A DNA stretch of 64,000 nt from Nyssa sinensis (lineage: Eukaryota > Streptophyta > Magnoliopsida > Cornales > Nyssaceae), in the NCBI GenBank assembly GCA_008638375.1, contig CM018032.1, forward strand, positions 55,597,882 through 55,661,881. Reading direction: 5' to 3'. The notes under the pieces are model-generated. The model made no database searches. It saw only the letters and a program-made list of their open reading frames with translations, and was not told the DNA's origin. The position numbers and the translations under genes were made by a program. Shown here piece by piece: positions 44,146-57,124 of this stretch. Position 1 is the stretch's first letter. Each line of letters opens with the position of its first letter.

Positions 44146-46009
44146 ATTAAAAGACTAGTCCAATATACGAAACTTCTATTATTACAAAGCCTGAAAAAGA
44201 CTAACGAGGGTAATTTTTTTACTTGACACTATGACTTTCTGTCACAATGAGAAAGCCTAGTCATTGCACGGGACCTGCCCTCATACCCATTTTTATATAT
44301 ATAATGTTGTTTGAAATAAATAAAATAGATAACCAAGTCTGGCAACAGCCAATCAAATGATAAATTAAATGTTGATCCAAGGCAATCCACAAGACACCAA
44401 GTCAAAGTGAACCTTGGCAAGTGTCATGAAGGCCCACCTGACCTTGTAAACCAGCTTCTGAGGAGAGGTTCTGTACTTTGAATTCCTTTGACTTTGAAGG
44501 CTTAGTTGGTTAAATTTTGGGTACCCCAAAGGCCAAAAGAATATAAATTGTGTAATGACAGAATTAGAACAAGATTAGCTAGGAATAAACAATAAATTAA
44601 TTAAATTGGATTCTTGTAGCCCCATTGACCTAGATCTTTGCATTAATTTTCTCTCCTAATTTAAGCACTAATACTACATAATGTTTGTGTAACAAGCAAT
44701 CATCTAAATAAATAAAAGTTAGAGCATCTTCTATACTTAAATATTATTTTATTTATGTCAATTTTTATTTCTTTTAATGTCAAATGTGATATGAAAAATG
44801 ACATTATTATTTTTTAATAAATTAAATAATATTCTATTGAAACAATAACCCTTACATTCATACTAAATTTTAAAAATAATATATTAAATGACTCATGCAT
44901 TGAAACTGCCCGTTTGGCTCACGGTATTGACTTCTAGATGCTGCCAAATAAGTAGGAAAGTGAGAAACACTATTCAGCCGCTTTTCTTTTCTTTACTTTT
45001 CTTTTTCTTTTTTTCTTTTCCTTTTGATATGAAGCCGCTTTTCTATTAATGCTACATCACAACTGTAATTTGAGTTTTTTTTTATATTACTACAATATTG
45101 TAGATGATATGAGTCTTGATTTTTCTCATCTTTTCTCTTTTCACTTCTTGATCTAAGGGAGTAAAATTATTATATTAAATATAAGTGAGTCCTAATTTTA
45201 GAGTCATTTTTAAGTAATTCTTGATAAAATGACATTATCTTTTCAATAGCGTCCAATCATATATATATATATATATGTGCGTGTGTATGTGTGTGTGCTT
45301 TTTGTGACTCACTAAAAAAAATAAATCATAAGATACATGACACGATTTTATGAAATTTTGGCCAATGATAATCAAAATGCGGTAAGGAAATTAAATTATC
45401 AAATTATAAGATAATGGAAAATGACCCAAATGACAGTGAGTTGGGGAAATTCAACTAAAGTTTGAATTCAAATTCTCAAACACACTTCTCTTTCATAGTG
45501 TGAAAGGGTGAAAAAGTTTACATTCCTCCCTTTTTGGACTGCCAATTTTCTTGCCAGTCTTTCAACGTAAACAAGAAAAGCATTCACACACTGTCTTTGC
45601 CTGTAAAAATGGAAGGGAAAAAAAATTAATGCTTTTTTTTTCAAGATAAAATAGTGAATTTTGGAAAATTATTAGGCAACCTTTTTTTTTTTTTTGGGGG
45701 GGGGGGGGGTCATGTGGTGATGTCTTCTCATTGACACTGTTATGGCTTCTCCATGTCCATCCATCAGTTTGATTTAATGAAATACATGCATTAGGAGATG
45801 GTTTAGGAAAACAATGATCATTTTCCCAAAACAAATTAGAAGTTAATTTACAAATCATGCTTTCCTTATAAATTAATTTTTTTAATATAGAACAAATGGT
45901 TTTTAATTTCATGGCTCATTCGAAACAAAGTCATGCGTCGACAATGACATGAATGTGACCCGACACGATCTAAAAATTTTTTGACCACCCCAATTTTAAC
46001 TCGTTTCTT
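44096..46009. other. Intergenic DNA with microsatellites
   Basis: (CA)n(TA)n at about 44109-44146, (AT)n(GT)n at about 45259-45298, and a T run plus 14 G at about 45681-45709. No gene recognised. Confidence 0.45.
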
Positions 46010-46230
46010 TGTATTCTTTTGGTTTCTTACAATGAATTAGTAATTTCTTAATCATATTAATAAAATGAGTTAATAATCCATTAGAATTAGTAGTTTTAGT
46101 TGTATAAATATGATATATTCATTCTTTTATTATTTAACTTATTAATAATATTTTCAATTTTGAAATTAAAGAATTTTTTCTTATTGGGTGAAGAATTTTA
46201 TTTGTTCTTAATTACTGAAATATTCAAATT
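46010..46230. mobile_element. LTR-like relic related to the one in JAZ intron 1
   Basis: Shares ATTAGAATTAGTAGTTTTAG, TATAAATATGATATATTCATT, TTATTAATAATATTTTCAA and AAAGAATTTTTTCTTATTGG with 20160-20420. Confidence 0.4.
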
Positions 46231-47009
46231 TTTTATTCTCTTTCACTTTTTTATGTTACCGTTATTTCTTAACATTTGATTGGAAAAAAATTATAAAATC
46301 ATGCACAGTGATACTTGCTTGGAAGCAACGTCTAATCATTTGGATTATTCTTAAACATGCTTTAATTGTGATAAAAAAACATTATAAGTATTTGGTGGGC
46401 CATTCGCACAAATTACAGTCTGATCACGAGCTTAATGATGGATCAAAATCCTAGCTAGCACTAAGTATTTTACCAGAATCTTGACCCATGATGCATTCTA
46501 AGAGCAGATGCAGCTGATCATTTTGTTTTCCCCTTAGTACAATTTCTCTTTGGCAACCATGGAAATGATGATTGAGATTATGATTTCTTTGACAAGGATG
46601 GCGATGGTTGTGTGGTTAAACAAAATACAACTGGGAATCTGCCTTGGCATCAACTTTAAAGTTTCACTATAGCCAACTCAATTTGGTCAAGTTTATGTCT
46701 TCAATTTGGTCCATATAACTCTTAGGGATTGATTGAGTGAAGTAAGGATAGTTTTGTAAAGAGTTTATTTTTTAAATTTGTAAATTCGATTCTTACTATC
46801 CGTATTTTTGAGACCAACAATCAGTTAAGACTAATAACTTGAGCAGTTATATGTCCTTGCAAGACAATGGCCTACGTAGAAAAAGGAATATTAGTTGGGT
46901 TTTGATTACTTATACATCTTCTTTGCTTGACAAAAGAAACAAACAAAAAAAAGTGTTCCCACATATATATATATATATATATAGATATATATTACAAAAT
47001 AAAATAAAG
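46231..47009. other. Intergenic DNA, no gene seen
   Basis: 46480-46700 is relatively balanced but without an open exon. (AT)n at 46961-46992. Confidence 0.4.
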
Positions 47010-47512
47010 GATAAATTACGTGATCTCTCCTTGGCATTTCTAATAATTATAAAGACATTTCCAATGATTTTAGAAATGATACTAACTTTTTCTACTTTTA
47101 CTGATAAATTATAAAGACCTTTTTCCAGTCTTATTTTTTAAAATTGATAAAATTAATCCTTTCATGTTTTTTTCTTGTATTTTTAAAATTTTGACCAATT
47201 TTTTAATTTTTAAATAAATATTAATTAAAATCTTATTTTACTAAAATAATATAAGCTATTTATCTTAAATTTATTTTTTTTTATATAAAACTAAAAATTT
47301 TCTTTAAAAAATTAGAAAAAAAATGGATCAAAATTAAAAATAAAATAAAATAGATAAAAGGGATAATTTTGTCATTTTAAAAAAATTATGGCTAGAGGAG
47401 AGGACTTTGTAATTTGTCAATAAAATAAAAAAGTCAATATCATTTCAAAAATCTCAAGAAAAAATCTTTATAATTGTCAAAAACCTCAAGAAAAAATTAG
47501 TATAATTACCTT
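47010..47512. mobile_element. AT-rich long-TIR element (family C)
   Basis: The left end ATAAATTACGTGATCTCTCC... and right end ...TCAAGAAAAAATTAGTATAATTACC are inverted. The terminal region has sub-repeats (TTTATAATTGTCAAAAACC). The interior is a rough palindrome with AAAAGGGATAATTTTGTCATTTT. No coding capacity. Confidence 0.6.
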
Positions 47513-47670
47513 AAAATAAATACATGATCTAAGAGTAAAATTGAAATAAATAACCCAACGTTATATTGAAAATAACATAAATAGTGTAGGTATTTGGTTT
47601 ATTATGAGTGTAACCGACTAAATGGACTTCTCTTGTTAATTTTGAGATGAACGATTTGATTTCTTTAGCG

Positions 47671-47850
47671 ATGAATTATTCAATGAAACTATCGTATTAC
47701 ATTATTGTGTGACAATGTCTCACATATTCTTAATTTTTTTCGTAAATCATGGAAAGTAATTTTCTCATAAATTTAAAATTTTTTTAAAAATTTATAAAAT
47801 ACCATCACGTAATAACACTGATGTAACGATTTTACTAAATAATTACTCAT
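47671..47850. mobile_element. MITE, family D, copy 1
   Basis: Left GAATTATTCAATGAAACTATCGTATTACATTATTGTGTGAC pairs with the complement of ATCACGTAATAACACTGATGTAACGATTTTACTAAATAATTAC. The element at 55285-55455 has related ends. Confidence 0.55.
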
Positions 47851-47959
47851 CCTTAACCCCTTGCATCTAAGTGTCATGTACCATGATATAGGCTCACTTT
47901 GCACTTGGTGTAGTTTCACTACTCTTCGGCATTCTCCTTGTAGGAATGTTCATTTTTGG

Positions 47960-48235
47960 TCATCCCCATTTTTAGTTGTTTAAATATTAATAAAAATTTT
48001 AAATTTATTTTTATATAAATAAAAATAGGTTATGTATTTTAATTTTAAATAAAATAAAAAATATATATTTAAAAAAGTTAGAAAAAAATTAGTTGAAATT
48101 GAAAAAACATAAAAATAAATAAATAAAAGAGATAGTTTTGTTATTTTGAAGAAAAAAAATTAATTAGAAAGAGATAACTGTATATTGTTTGACAAACACT
48201 TTAAAAAAATTCAATATAATTTGTGAGAAATTACC
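47960..48235. mobile_element. Truncated family C element
   Basis: Contains AAAAGAGATAGTTTTGTTATTTTG, AAAAAATTAATTAG and AACTGTATATTGTTTGACAA, ending near AATTTGTGAGAAATTACC. The left terminal repeat is missing or decayed. Confidence 0.45.
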
Positions 48236-48349
48236 TTTTTTTTTTTTAATATTCATTAGAAATTTATCCTTTCATTTAATTCACAAATTTAGTTCATATA
48301 AAAAAATTACTGATGGTTGACTGGGTGAACGTATTTTCCCTGATTTAAT

Positions 48350-49150
48350 TAGATGGTTGGAATTGTCTGGAACTTTCACGGGACAATCGTTTCAAGCACT
48401 GTCCAATGTCTACGAGAGACAATGACTTACAAGTGGCGTTGGGAGGCCCACAAACAAAGTATCGTGATTTGGCGGAAGCTGGGTCCCACTGCTTGTGACA
48501 GATCACTGTGGCTATACCACATCATGCGCATCATTCTCGATCCACATCACACACAGATTCTACCATTCTCATTCACATATTTTGTACGCCAGCAAGAACG
48601 ACAAATGGCAGTCTCCCAAGTCGACACGCGCTTTCAAATGAAGACTTTTTTGTTGAGATGTCGACCAATCATCCTGGTCTATGTAACGGCACCCAATCAT
48701 AAATCTCCAAAATACAAATATGGTAGTTAGTTTCATTTTGTGGGGCATCTAAATTGGGAGCGCGTTGTCCAAATGGGGCGCATTTGATTGTAGTGCTATA
48801 ACAAAATTCCGACTTCCAAATCCTTCCCCATGAAATTGTTCGTTGAAACCTACCCCGCTTCTGGGAACAATAAAGTAAGATACAAAGGCCGTTGGGGTAT
48901 TTTTTTCCTCCTCAATAGTAAAAGGGCAAAACGTGTAGTAGCAGCAAAATTGTTTGGTCATGGAGATTTGTCTCCACTCTCCGCCATACGCGTGCTACAG
49001 CAGACGCACTTTTTTTCCTCTTCAGTGCCCGACATTTCCACCAGAAAGTAAAAGTGTCAGTGCCTAGCCAAAGTCAAACAGATTTCTGATGCAACGTGTG
49101 ATGTCACAGTGAGTTCAACAGTGTAAGAGAAATTATTACAGCGCTAGGGA
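48350..49150. other. Balanced-composition region of unknown nature
   Basis: About 800 bp of markedly higher GC between AT-rich foldback elements. The longest plus frame (48353-48730, 125 codons) shows no recognisable domain, and frames on the other strand are no better. It could be an unannotated exon, a non-coding RNA, or the body of a non-autonomous element. Confidence 0.35.
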
Positions 49151-49421
49151 CTGATAGTCCGGCCAATCATAAAATGACGTATATATAGTATGTTATATTT
49201 ATAAAAAATGATAATTATATAATAAGTTTTCTTATAAAAAATTATTTTAAAAAGTAAAAAATTTAAAATTTGATTAACACATACAATTCACATGTCAATA
49301 TTATACGTATATTCCCAACATTTTATTTTATTTGCTTCTTATATGATATGTACTTGTTTATATGTATTTAAGGATGGAAAAAAATATTATAAAAATTCAT
49401 CTTTATATAATTTTTTTTTTT

Positions 49422-49930
49422 AGTAAATTACACTAATTTCTTACAAGATTTATGACAATTCTCTGAGATTTCTAAAATTATACAAACATCTTTTACTTTA
49501 TAAAATAATATACAGATACTTTTTTACTATCAATTTTTGTTTTAAAATGACAAAATTATTCCTTTTATTTATTTATTTTTACATTTTTCTAATTTTGTCC
49601 AATTTATTCTAACTTTTTTTTAAAGATTTTCAAATTTTTTTATTAAAAAATAAATAAAAATAAATTTAAGGTTTTTATCTATATTTATTTGAAAAATGAA
49701 AAAAGAAAAATGGTCAATGTTTAAAAAATTGAAAAAAAATATGAAAAGAGTAGTTTTGTCATTTTGAAAGAAAAAAAATTAACTGTAGGGAAGTATCTGT
49801 ATATTATGTTGTAAAGTAGAGGAGGTCAATGTAATTTCAAAAATCTCAAGATAAGTCAATGTAATTTAAGAAATCTCAAGATAGATCAATGTAATTTCAA
49901 AAATTTCAAAAAAGATCAGTATAATTTACT
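49422..49930. mobile_element. AT-rich long-TIR element (family C), best copy
   Basis: Left AGTAAATTACACTAATTTCTTACAAG against right (opposite strand) AGTAAATTATACTGATCTTTTTTGAA. The right terminal region has three direct sub-repeats of GTCAATGTAATTT(C/A)A(A/G)AAAT with CTCAAGATA. The interior is palindromic, with AAAATGACAAAATTATTCC pairing with AGAGTAGTTTTGTCATTTT. Confidence 0.7.
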
Positions 49931-50623
49931 TTTTTTTTTTTATTTACTTTCTTTCTTATTTTTTGTATCTCCATAAATTTGTTTGGTTATTAGGTGTAAA
50001 ATGAGTTGCATTGATGGGCTTACCAACAAGTTTAGCATTACATATATGTATATCTATAGAGTTTAATTTATGTTTTAAAATGTGATACACATTACAAATA
50101 AATAATATTAAAATAATTTCAATATATAAAAATGTTGGTAAATCCTTGCTACCAATGAATCATTGTTAAGGGTACATTTTAATTTTGATAAAAATATTTT
50201 AATTTTATACATACATTACCATGTAAATTGCTAAGATTAATTAATTATCATTTTAATAAGACTCTACTGGTTTGTAGTGAAATCTCTTTAATTATTACTT
50301 TTTGAAATTCATGCATATGGGATAACCAAGGCCATTATAATATATACAACACTAGAAATATAATAACAGGAACAAATAAATTTAAAAAAGAAAAAGAAAA
50401 AGAAAATGTCCCTCTACAATCATTGCATCCACATAAGGATTATACATATTTAGACAAATAGAAAACTAATGGGAGTGGAAGTGTGATATGGATTGGGAGC
50501 AAAGCATGACCAAGAACATGAACCCAATTTGATGATTGTTTATATACATAATTAATGTGTGCATAATGCATATACGTGTGTTTGTATATTGTGTGCAATG
50601 TGCATAATGCATATACGTATGTT

Positions 50624-50660
<37 letters not shown>

Positions 50661-50842
50661 CAATTACTTATATAATATATGAGGGTTTCTCGTCTTTCTT
50701 TTTATCAGAGAATTTTATTCTTCATGTATTAATTATTTAAGATAATGTCATTCGTTCATTTTTATTTTTTAATAAATGTAATTATTTTTGTTAGTAGGAT
50801 TCACAATACCCATGCAAAGCATGAATTACCAACTAGTATGTA

Positions 50843-50887
<45 letters not shown>

Positions 50888-51317
50888 TAGTTGTTTGTCC
50901 GCACGAATAGGACAAAATTCATTAATTTACACTTAAAATTTGTAAGGTTATTTTTATTACAGGACAAAATACAATACATAGGACCGACTCTAGGTAATTT
51001 GAGACCTAAAACAACTACTCAAATAAAGTATTCTTTTATTTTAATACATAATTCTAATTCATCCAACCTTACTACAAGTTATGGTGCAAAACCCATGTGA
51101 AATTGATAATAATTTTGGGCTATTATTGTAAGTCTCACTAGACTTCCATGTGCCTTTTTCTTCCCATTCCTCAATAGTTTTTTTAATTTTCTATTCACAT
51201 TTTTTTAATATGTTTTTTTTTATATATTTATTTATAGAAATATATATTGTAATTGTAATAGAACATTGAATGTTTCCTTCGATAATTAACTTCAACTTTA
51301 GCTTTTTCATACTCACG

Positions 51318-51354
<37 letters not shown>

Positions 51355-51745
51355 CATTGTATTTTAATCACAATAGGGCATCTATGTTTCCTTGGACAAT
51401 TATACTTCTTCTAGTTACGTGTTCGGAGTCTTTTTTATGAAACTTATATTTTTATAGATCTTAGACTTAGGAGACTTTTTTTTATGATACTTATACTTTT
51501 ATAAGTCTTAAACTTTTAGTTGAATTATACTATATATATATATAGAGAGATATATAGATAGATATACCAATTTGGAGCCTTCTTGATATATAAAACTTAA
51601 TGTAACTAATTTGCTTGATTCATCCCTGAGTCGACTCGGCATTACATTTTATATAGAAAGACGATCCATCATGAAAACTAACATGATGAAGCATATCAAT
51701 AAAGCAAACATGACAACCAAAAGCTTCATTTTTATTATAGTTATG

Positions 51746-51808
<63 letters not shown>

Positions 51809-54800
51809 AGGGGGTAGGCAAATAAGTTATTTGAGCAGGATGATTTGTAAGGCACTTTTTTTAAGGGGATGGAGGCAATGTGGGAAGGACCAAAGAAACA
51901 TGCCAGCAACTGGCAGCTTCATTGGGGCGGTTGCCGAATCATAGGCCGGTCGCCCCACGCGCATGGTGTCCATTAGGTCTGTTTTTTAAGTGGATTTTGG
52001 GTCCCACTCTCCCAAAGCTTGGAGAGCTGATCCTATCGGGCATTTTCATTATGAATCATATGAATCAATGCCCCAATGAGCGCATCTTTCTTACTACTTC
52101 AAACTCATTGTCTTCCTCCATGCAACAATCTACCTTGCATTCAATTTGACCGATCATCACTAGACACATCATATATTCCCCAACACCTTTTGTCAATTTA
52201 CTTATATAAAATGTTGAGGTTGCTTTTATATATATACACATATATGTGTGTGCGCGCACTTGCGCTTGCGTGTGTATTATTCCCACTAATAATTCACTAA
52301 AATGACTTAAGCAATAGGATGAGGTGACGTTATGCTAACATAATAGGCAGCTTGAAAACGAAGGGAGAAGTTTTCAATAGGATTGGATTATCACGTGACA
52401 ATATACTCTTACTTAAAAAGATGTATCATAACACACGTAGCATCGTATCATTAAAAGGACACACAACAATAATGGTAGCTCCATTTTAAAAAAAAGAAGT
52501 CCAGTTATTCGGTAGCACTATACTATTGTCACTTGTGATTTGAACTTTGCATTGAAACTCACATGAATTCACAAAAGTAATACATCATAATGATAGTAAC
52601 ATAATGCTACTGTACCACTAAAATTTTTTCCCTCAGTCTCATTCAATAAATTTTCACTAAAAAAAAAAGTTAAATTAGTTAAAAAAAAAAATTTAGGTGA
52701 ACCGAGTCCATCGACTTGATTGATGAGCCCAGCCAATAACTCTACATCATACAACAAAAAAGTTTACATCTTCTTAAAAATAGACGACTTGTAGACGTAG
52801 CATAATTTGATTACATTGGTTCATAAATTTTGGATAAATGCAAACAAAATTGTTTTTCCACGGTTCGAAAAAATTTTGTTTTCCATTTTTGGATAAAAAG
52901 CATTTTTGGTTTAGAGTTCAAAAAGTCCACCTTAGCATATGCGCATGTGTACGCGTTTCTAGCTATTTAGACTTTGTTTGGCAAATGGGACCAAAAAGTG
53001 GAAAATAAATGGAGTACCCTATAGCACAAATATCTCATGCCAACACTTGCCACCGCCACCAAAAAGAAAAAAAAAAGAAAAAGAAAGAGTAAATGAACAT
53101 TTTTGAAGGGACATTAGAGCCCCCACAAGGGCAGAAAAACTGGATTTCACACCACCACCATCTCTGTGTCCATCACTTTCATAGGTGGTGATGATGATGA
53201 TAGATACAGAATTTTTGTATATTTTCATACTATTCATGGTAATGCCTCCATCCATTTTTTTTTTATACCAAACAACCTTATCCTCTGCAACCACACTAAA
53301 TGCTTCTACATTGTTCTTGATTTTGTGCCAAGGTGTACCCATTTTGGGACTTTAGGATATGGAGGGGAGACATTTTGTTTTGGAGGGTTCTTTCAATTCA
53401 TTTATTATAATATAATATGATGAGTAGCATTGAGACACACAAACCCCTCTTGCGTTTTCATTTTGCTTTCATAGTCTTTGCAATCATCATTTAGATTTTC
53501 CATTAAGCTACTTGTTTCAATCATTTTTCAACACATGCATCACAATTTTCTAGCTTCTCTTTTGAGTTTGTTACAACCAAACTCAGTTGCATAGGCATAA
53601 ATGCTTAATTAGGAAAATAAACTTAACTCAATTCAACAAATTCTTATATCTCAATTATTCGAAATCGGTTACATAAATTGTTTAGTCATTTTGTGCTCAA
53701 TTTAAGACCATTTTTTCAATTAAATTATACATTATCATGTTCTTTTATACTTATTTTTACCAAAAATAATTTTAATAGTAAATATTTATAAATACCTAAT
53801 TAGAAAAAATATTACCCAAAAACAACAAAAATAATTTAAATTCACAACTTGTTTTCGCAACCCTATCCCAACTCCCAATATGGTCACTTAAGTTTCAAAA
53901 GGTACAATTTTAATTATTAAAAAAAATAATATTTTGGAGTTAAAAGTGAACATATTGGAGTGCAAGGTAGATTTCCCTACACACACACACACATAAATAT
54001 ATGTGCGGGTATTAAGTTATTAACATTATTTATGTTACAATCAATTGAATAATAAAATTATAATGTAATAAAACATAGAAGAATACAAAACCTAACAATG
54101 AGAACCTCTAAAGTATGAACTCAATACAGACAATTCAGACGTAACTTGTGATTGGATGAAAATAAATGATTCCATTACTTAGATACTTTGGACACGTGAA
54201 TCTAAGTAAAATTGATTGGATCAAGCTAAAGTTAAGATAATTAGATGTCATCCACTGCGTCATCAACACTAATATTCCAACACTAGAGTTGATCTTATTG
54301 CATGCCAGTCGAAAAGGTGATCATAACTTGTCTCCCATACAAGTCAAAACATCACCTTCAAATCCATATATCCAAAATTCAAACTTTCAGATTCGAAGAG
54401 AGTTCAAAATTTGAATCAAAACCTAATGATAGTTAGAAGAGACAATGACCATTAAGTCTTAAAAACCCTTGCCACTTGTTAATATATAATCAGTGGAAAT
54501 AATTCTTAAAATTATCGTTAAAAAAAAAAAAAAAACAGAAGAAGAAAGGAGGAGACTAATGAGGTTATTGGATGCCTGCTAAAAAATAATAAATTGTACA
54601 AACGAAAATTGTGGAAAATTTATATGTTTCTGCAATTTTATTTAGTTGTTGGGTAGACTTATTTTGAAGTAAATTCTACATGAGGAACGAAAATTTTGTT
54701 TAACTTTTGCGGCTAATTTTACTTTTTTGTACCCTATATATTATTGGTCCCAATCCTAATTTTAGTATAGAGGTTTTTTTTTTTTTTTTTTATAAATAAA

Positions 54801-55184
54801 TGATATTATCAATTTTCATTTATTTCATATTTGATTTAAAAATTAGACTGGAAAGGAATCAATAGGGAGTGAGAGCTCAACACTTGCAGAGACTGAGAAA
54901 GAGGATATAGCTCTTTAATTAATTTTTTGTAATACCAATAATACTCTTAATATTATGAAATTACTAATTACTAGTATGGTTAATTTAAAAAAAGTATAAT
55001 TGTAAATTAATATAAAATCCTTTCTCCTCTTCTCTCTCATCTATCACTTCCAAACAAGATGAAAGGATTACCCTCTCCCCTACCCTCATTAGTTATCCAA
55101 ATATGAAAGAGAGATTACCTTCTCATTTTCTTCATAATTAAAACTCCCCTCTCCTCTCCTCTCTTTCAAACTTATTCAAATGGA
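49931..55184. other. Long gene-poor stretch with microsatellites
   Basis: (GT)n(TA)n at 50621-50660 and 50841-50887, (TA)n at 51319-51351, (TA)n(GA)n plus 10 G at 51747-51808, and (CT)n in 55140-55170. A balanced patch at 51880-52150 and another at 53100-53420 show no recognisable exon. CATAATGCATATACGT is duplicated at about 50562 and 50602. Confidence 0.45.
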
Positions 55185-55265
55185 CTGTAAGGTTGCTTCA
55201 TTGTGACATGAAACCTTGAAAGTCGCATATTCAAGTAACAAAAACAATCTCTTTGCAGTGGCTAT
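55185..55265 (+). mobile_element. Degenerate Au-type SINE fragment
   Basis: GTAAGGTTGCTTCATTGTGACATGAAACCTTG, then CATATTCAAGTAACAAAAAC and CTCTTTGCAG follow the order of the Au SINE consensus (A-box side, GTGAC..., B-box side GGTTCGAGT, then CTCTTGCAG). The 3' half is missing. Confidence 0.45.
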
Positions 55266-55284
55266 TTATCTAACACTCTTTCTG

Positions 55285-55455
55285 AGTAATTATCTGGTAA
55301 GACTGTCACACCACATAATTGTGTGAGAGCCCTCTTACAATCTTTCAAAATATCCTAAATTTGAAGAGAAGTTTACTCCTTTAAATCATGAAAAATTTCA
55401 AAATTTATGAGACCATCACACAGTTACGTGGTGTGACAATGTCACTAAATAACTT
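55285..55455. mobile_element. MITE, family D, copy 2
   Basis: AGTAATTATCTGGTAAGACTGTCACACCACATAATTGTGTGA on the left pairs with the complement of CACACAGTTACGTGGTGTGACAATGTCACTAAATAACTT on the right, leaving about 85 bp of loop. No coding capacity. Confidence 0.7.
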
Positions 55456-57124
55456 CTCTCTTTTAAGGACTGCAATAACAAGATTCTCATGCAGTGAACT
55501 AACCACTGATTTCCTCAAGGTTTGCAACCAAAAAATCAAGCATGTTTCTTATTGTTGAAAAGGCATCACTTGAGAACTGGGTAGTAAATTTTCTTCAAAA
55601 TTCTTACTTCACTCCACTCAAGTAAGGGTAGACCTTAACTCCCATAATGTAGCTGGGCCTACCAATTTGGGGGGAAAAAACATCAACACATGCAATATTA
55701 TCGTAAGCAGCAAAAGAAAAGTGAGTTTGTAATCCTAAAAGTCTCAGTTCTAAAGCATTTCATAGGATCTCATCAAGTAAAGGAACCGACCAACTCCCCT
55801 AGGATTTGGATTGGAATAGAAATTGATGCAAAAGAAGGGTATAGAATGGCACCAGTTTCCACCCTAAAGCTTACCACTTGAAAGCCTCCTGCCAAGCACA
55901 CATCCACCATGCGCACTAGGCGACTGCGTTTTTGCTATATTACATACAAGCAGAAGAATGAGGCCATAATACTTCTTCACATAATAATCAATTATGCACA
56001 AAGAGCCTGATAAAGAAAACATGGGTAAAGATCATGTTAGTATTGTTAAAGCAGCAAGATGTATTGTAGCTACCTAAAAATGGCAATAGATTTCATCAAG
56101 TCTCAACTTTTTCATGATTGCCAAACGGTGGTAACATTTAGAACAGCTACATATCAGCTGCCATCAAACCCAACACAAATATGCTGCAAACATTGACCAA
56201 ATATACACTCAGATTTTGAACATCATTTGTTTCTTTCTTCAATTTATATACAATTTCTTCACCACAGCTACTTATATTTTCTTATTCATCTTTGCCCATT
56301 CATTTCAACTCAATGTTTCTCACTTTTTATGGTACAAGAAGTAGGTCTGTGCAATGATGTAGGATCCAAACACACGAAATCTTAAAGCTAGTTGATAAAG
56401 CTTCATGTAAAGAAAACCCTCCAACAAATGCATGAAACAACCAAACTGAAATAAATGATGAAACAGAATGTAGTGTATAAAGTCTGTATAGTAAGTTTGA
56501 ACTTGTAAGCAAGAACCACTACAATGGGGATCTGTGGAATCCCGTAAACAAGAAACCGAAAGAACTTTGTCTCGACAGAGAATATAGAGGCTGGCAATTT
56601 TTTATGTCTACAGGAGCAGTAAATTGAAACCAGAAAGCAACTCATCCAAAAGAAGAAATGTCCATTAACCAATAGGAAGGCACAAAAATAAAAGAGAGAG
56701 ATTTGATTAATGTGGATGAACCAACTCCAAGCAAAAAACAAAGCAGTGAAGATTGAAAGCGCACATGTTCCATAACCCCTGATAACCATTGAATTTAAAC
56801 GGCATGATATTACAGTTCAATTTATGCAATTTATAAGAATGAAGCTTCCTATCATTTGGTAATTTCAGCCACTGATGACCTGACTAGTCTAGCTACAAAA
56901 CATAATACAAATCAATGAACAATCAACTCCTTAAGCTTTCAACCCAAAATAAATATATGGAAAAGCAAAAAGGGAAATGCTTCAGATTTTACTTTACTAC
57001 TACATCAAAATAATTTCACAATGACTCGTCATTTTTTTACAAGTCCACTAAACAAAAGCATACTGAATATTGCTTCATACTTTGACAAGTATTTACAAAA
57101 GTTTGAAGTGAAACTAACCTCCAA
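55456..57124. other. Probable 3' flank or intron DNA of a minus-strand gene
   Basis: Less AT-biased, non-repetitive sequence. A 128-codon minus frame (56789 to 56403) is rich in Phe, Cys, Ile and Leu and looks hydrophobic, but this is the expected result of reading A-rich DNA on its complement. I do not call it a gene. Confidence 0.35.

Noticed and set aside
48353..48730. A 125-codon protein gene
   Set aside because: No domain, no conserved wording, and overlapping frames of similar quality; left as unassigned.
56403..56789. Apparent 128-residue membrane protein on the minus strand
   Set aside because: Phe/Cys/Ile/Leu-rich frames arise readily from A-rich DNA; no domain, no start context and no supporting splice structure.
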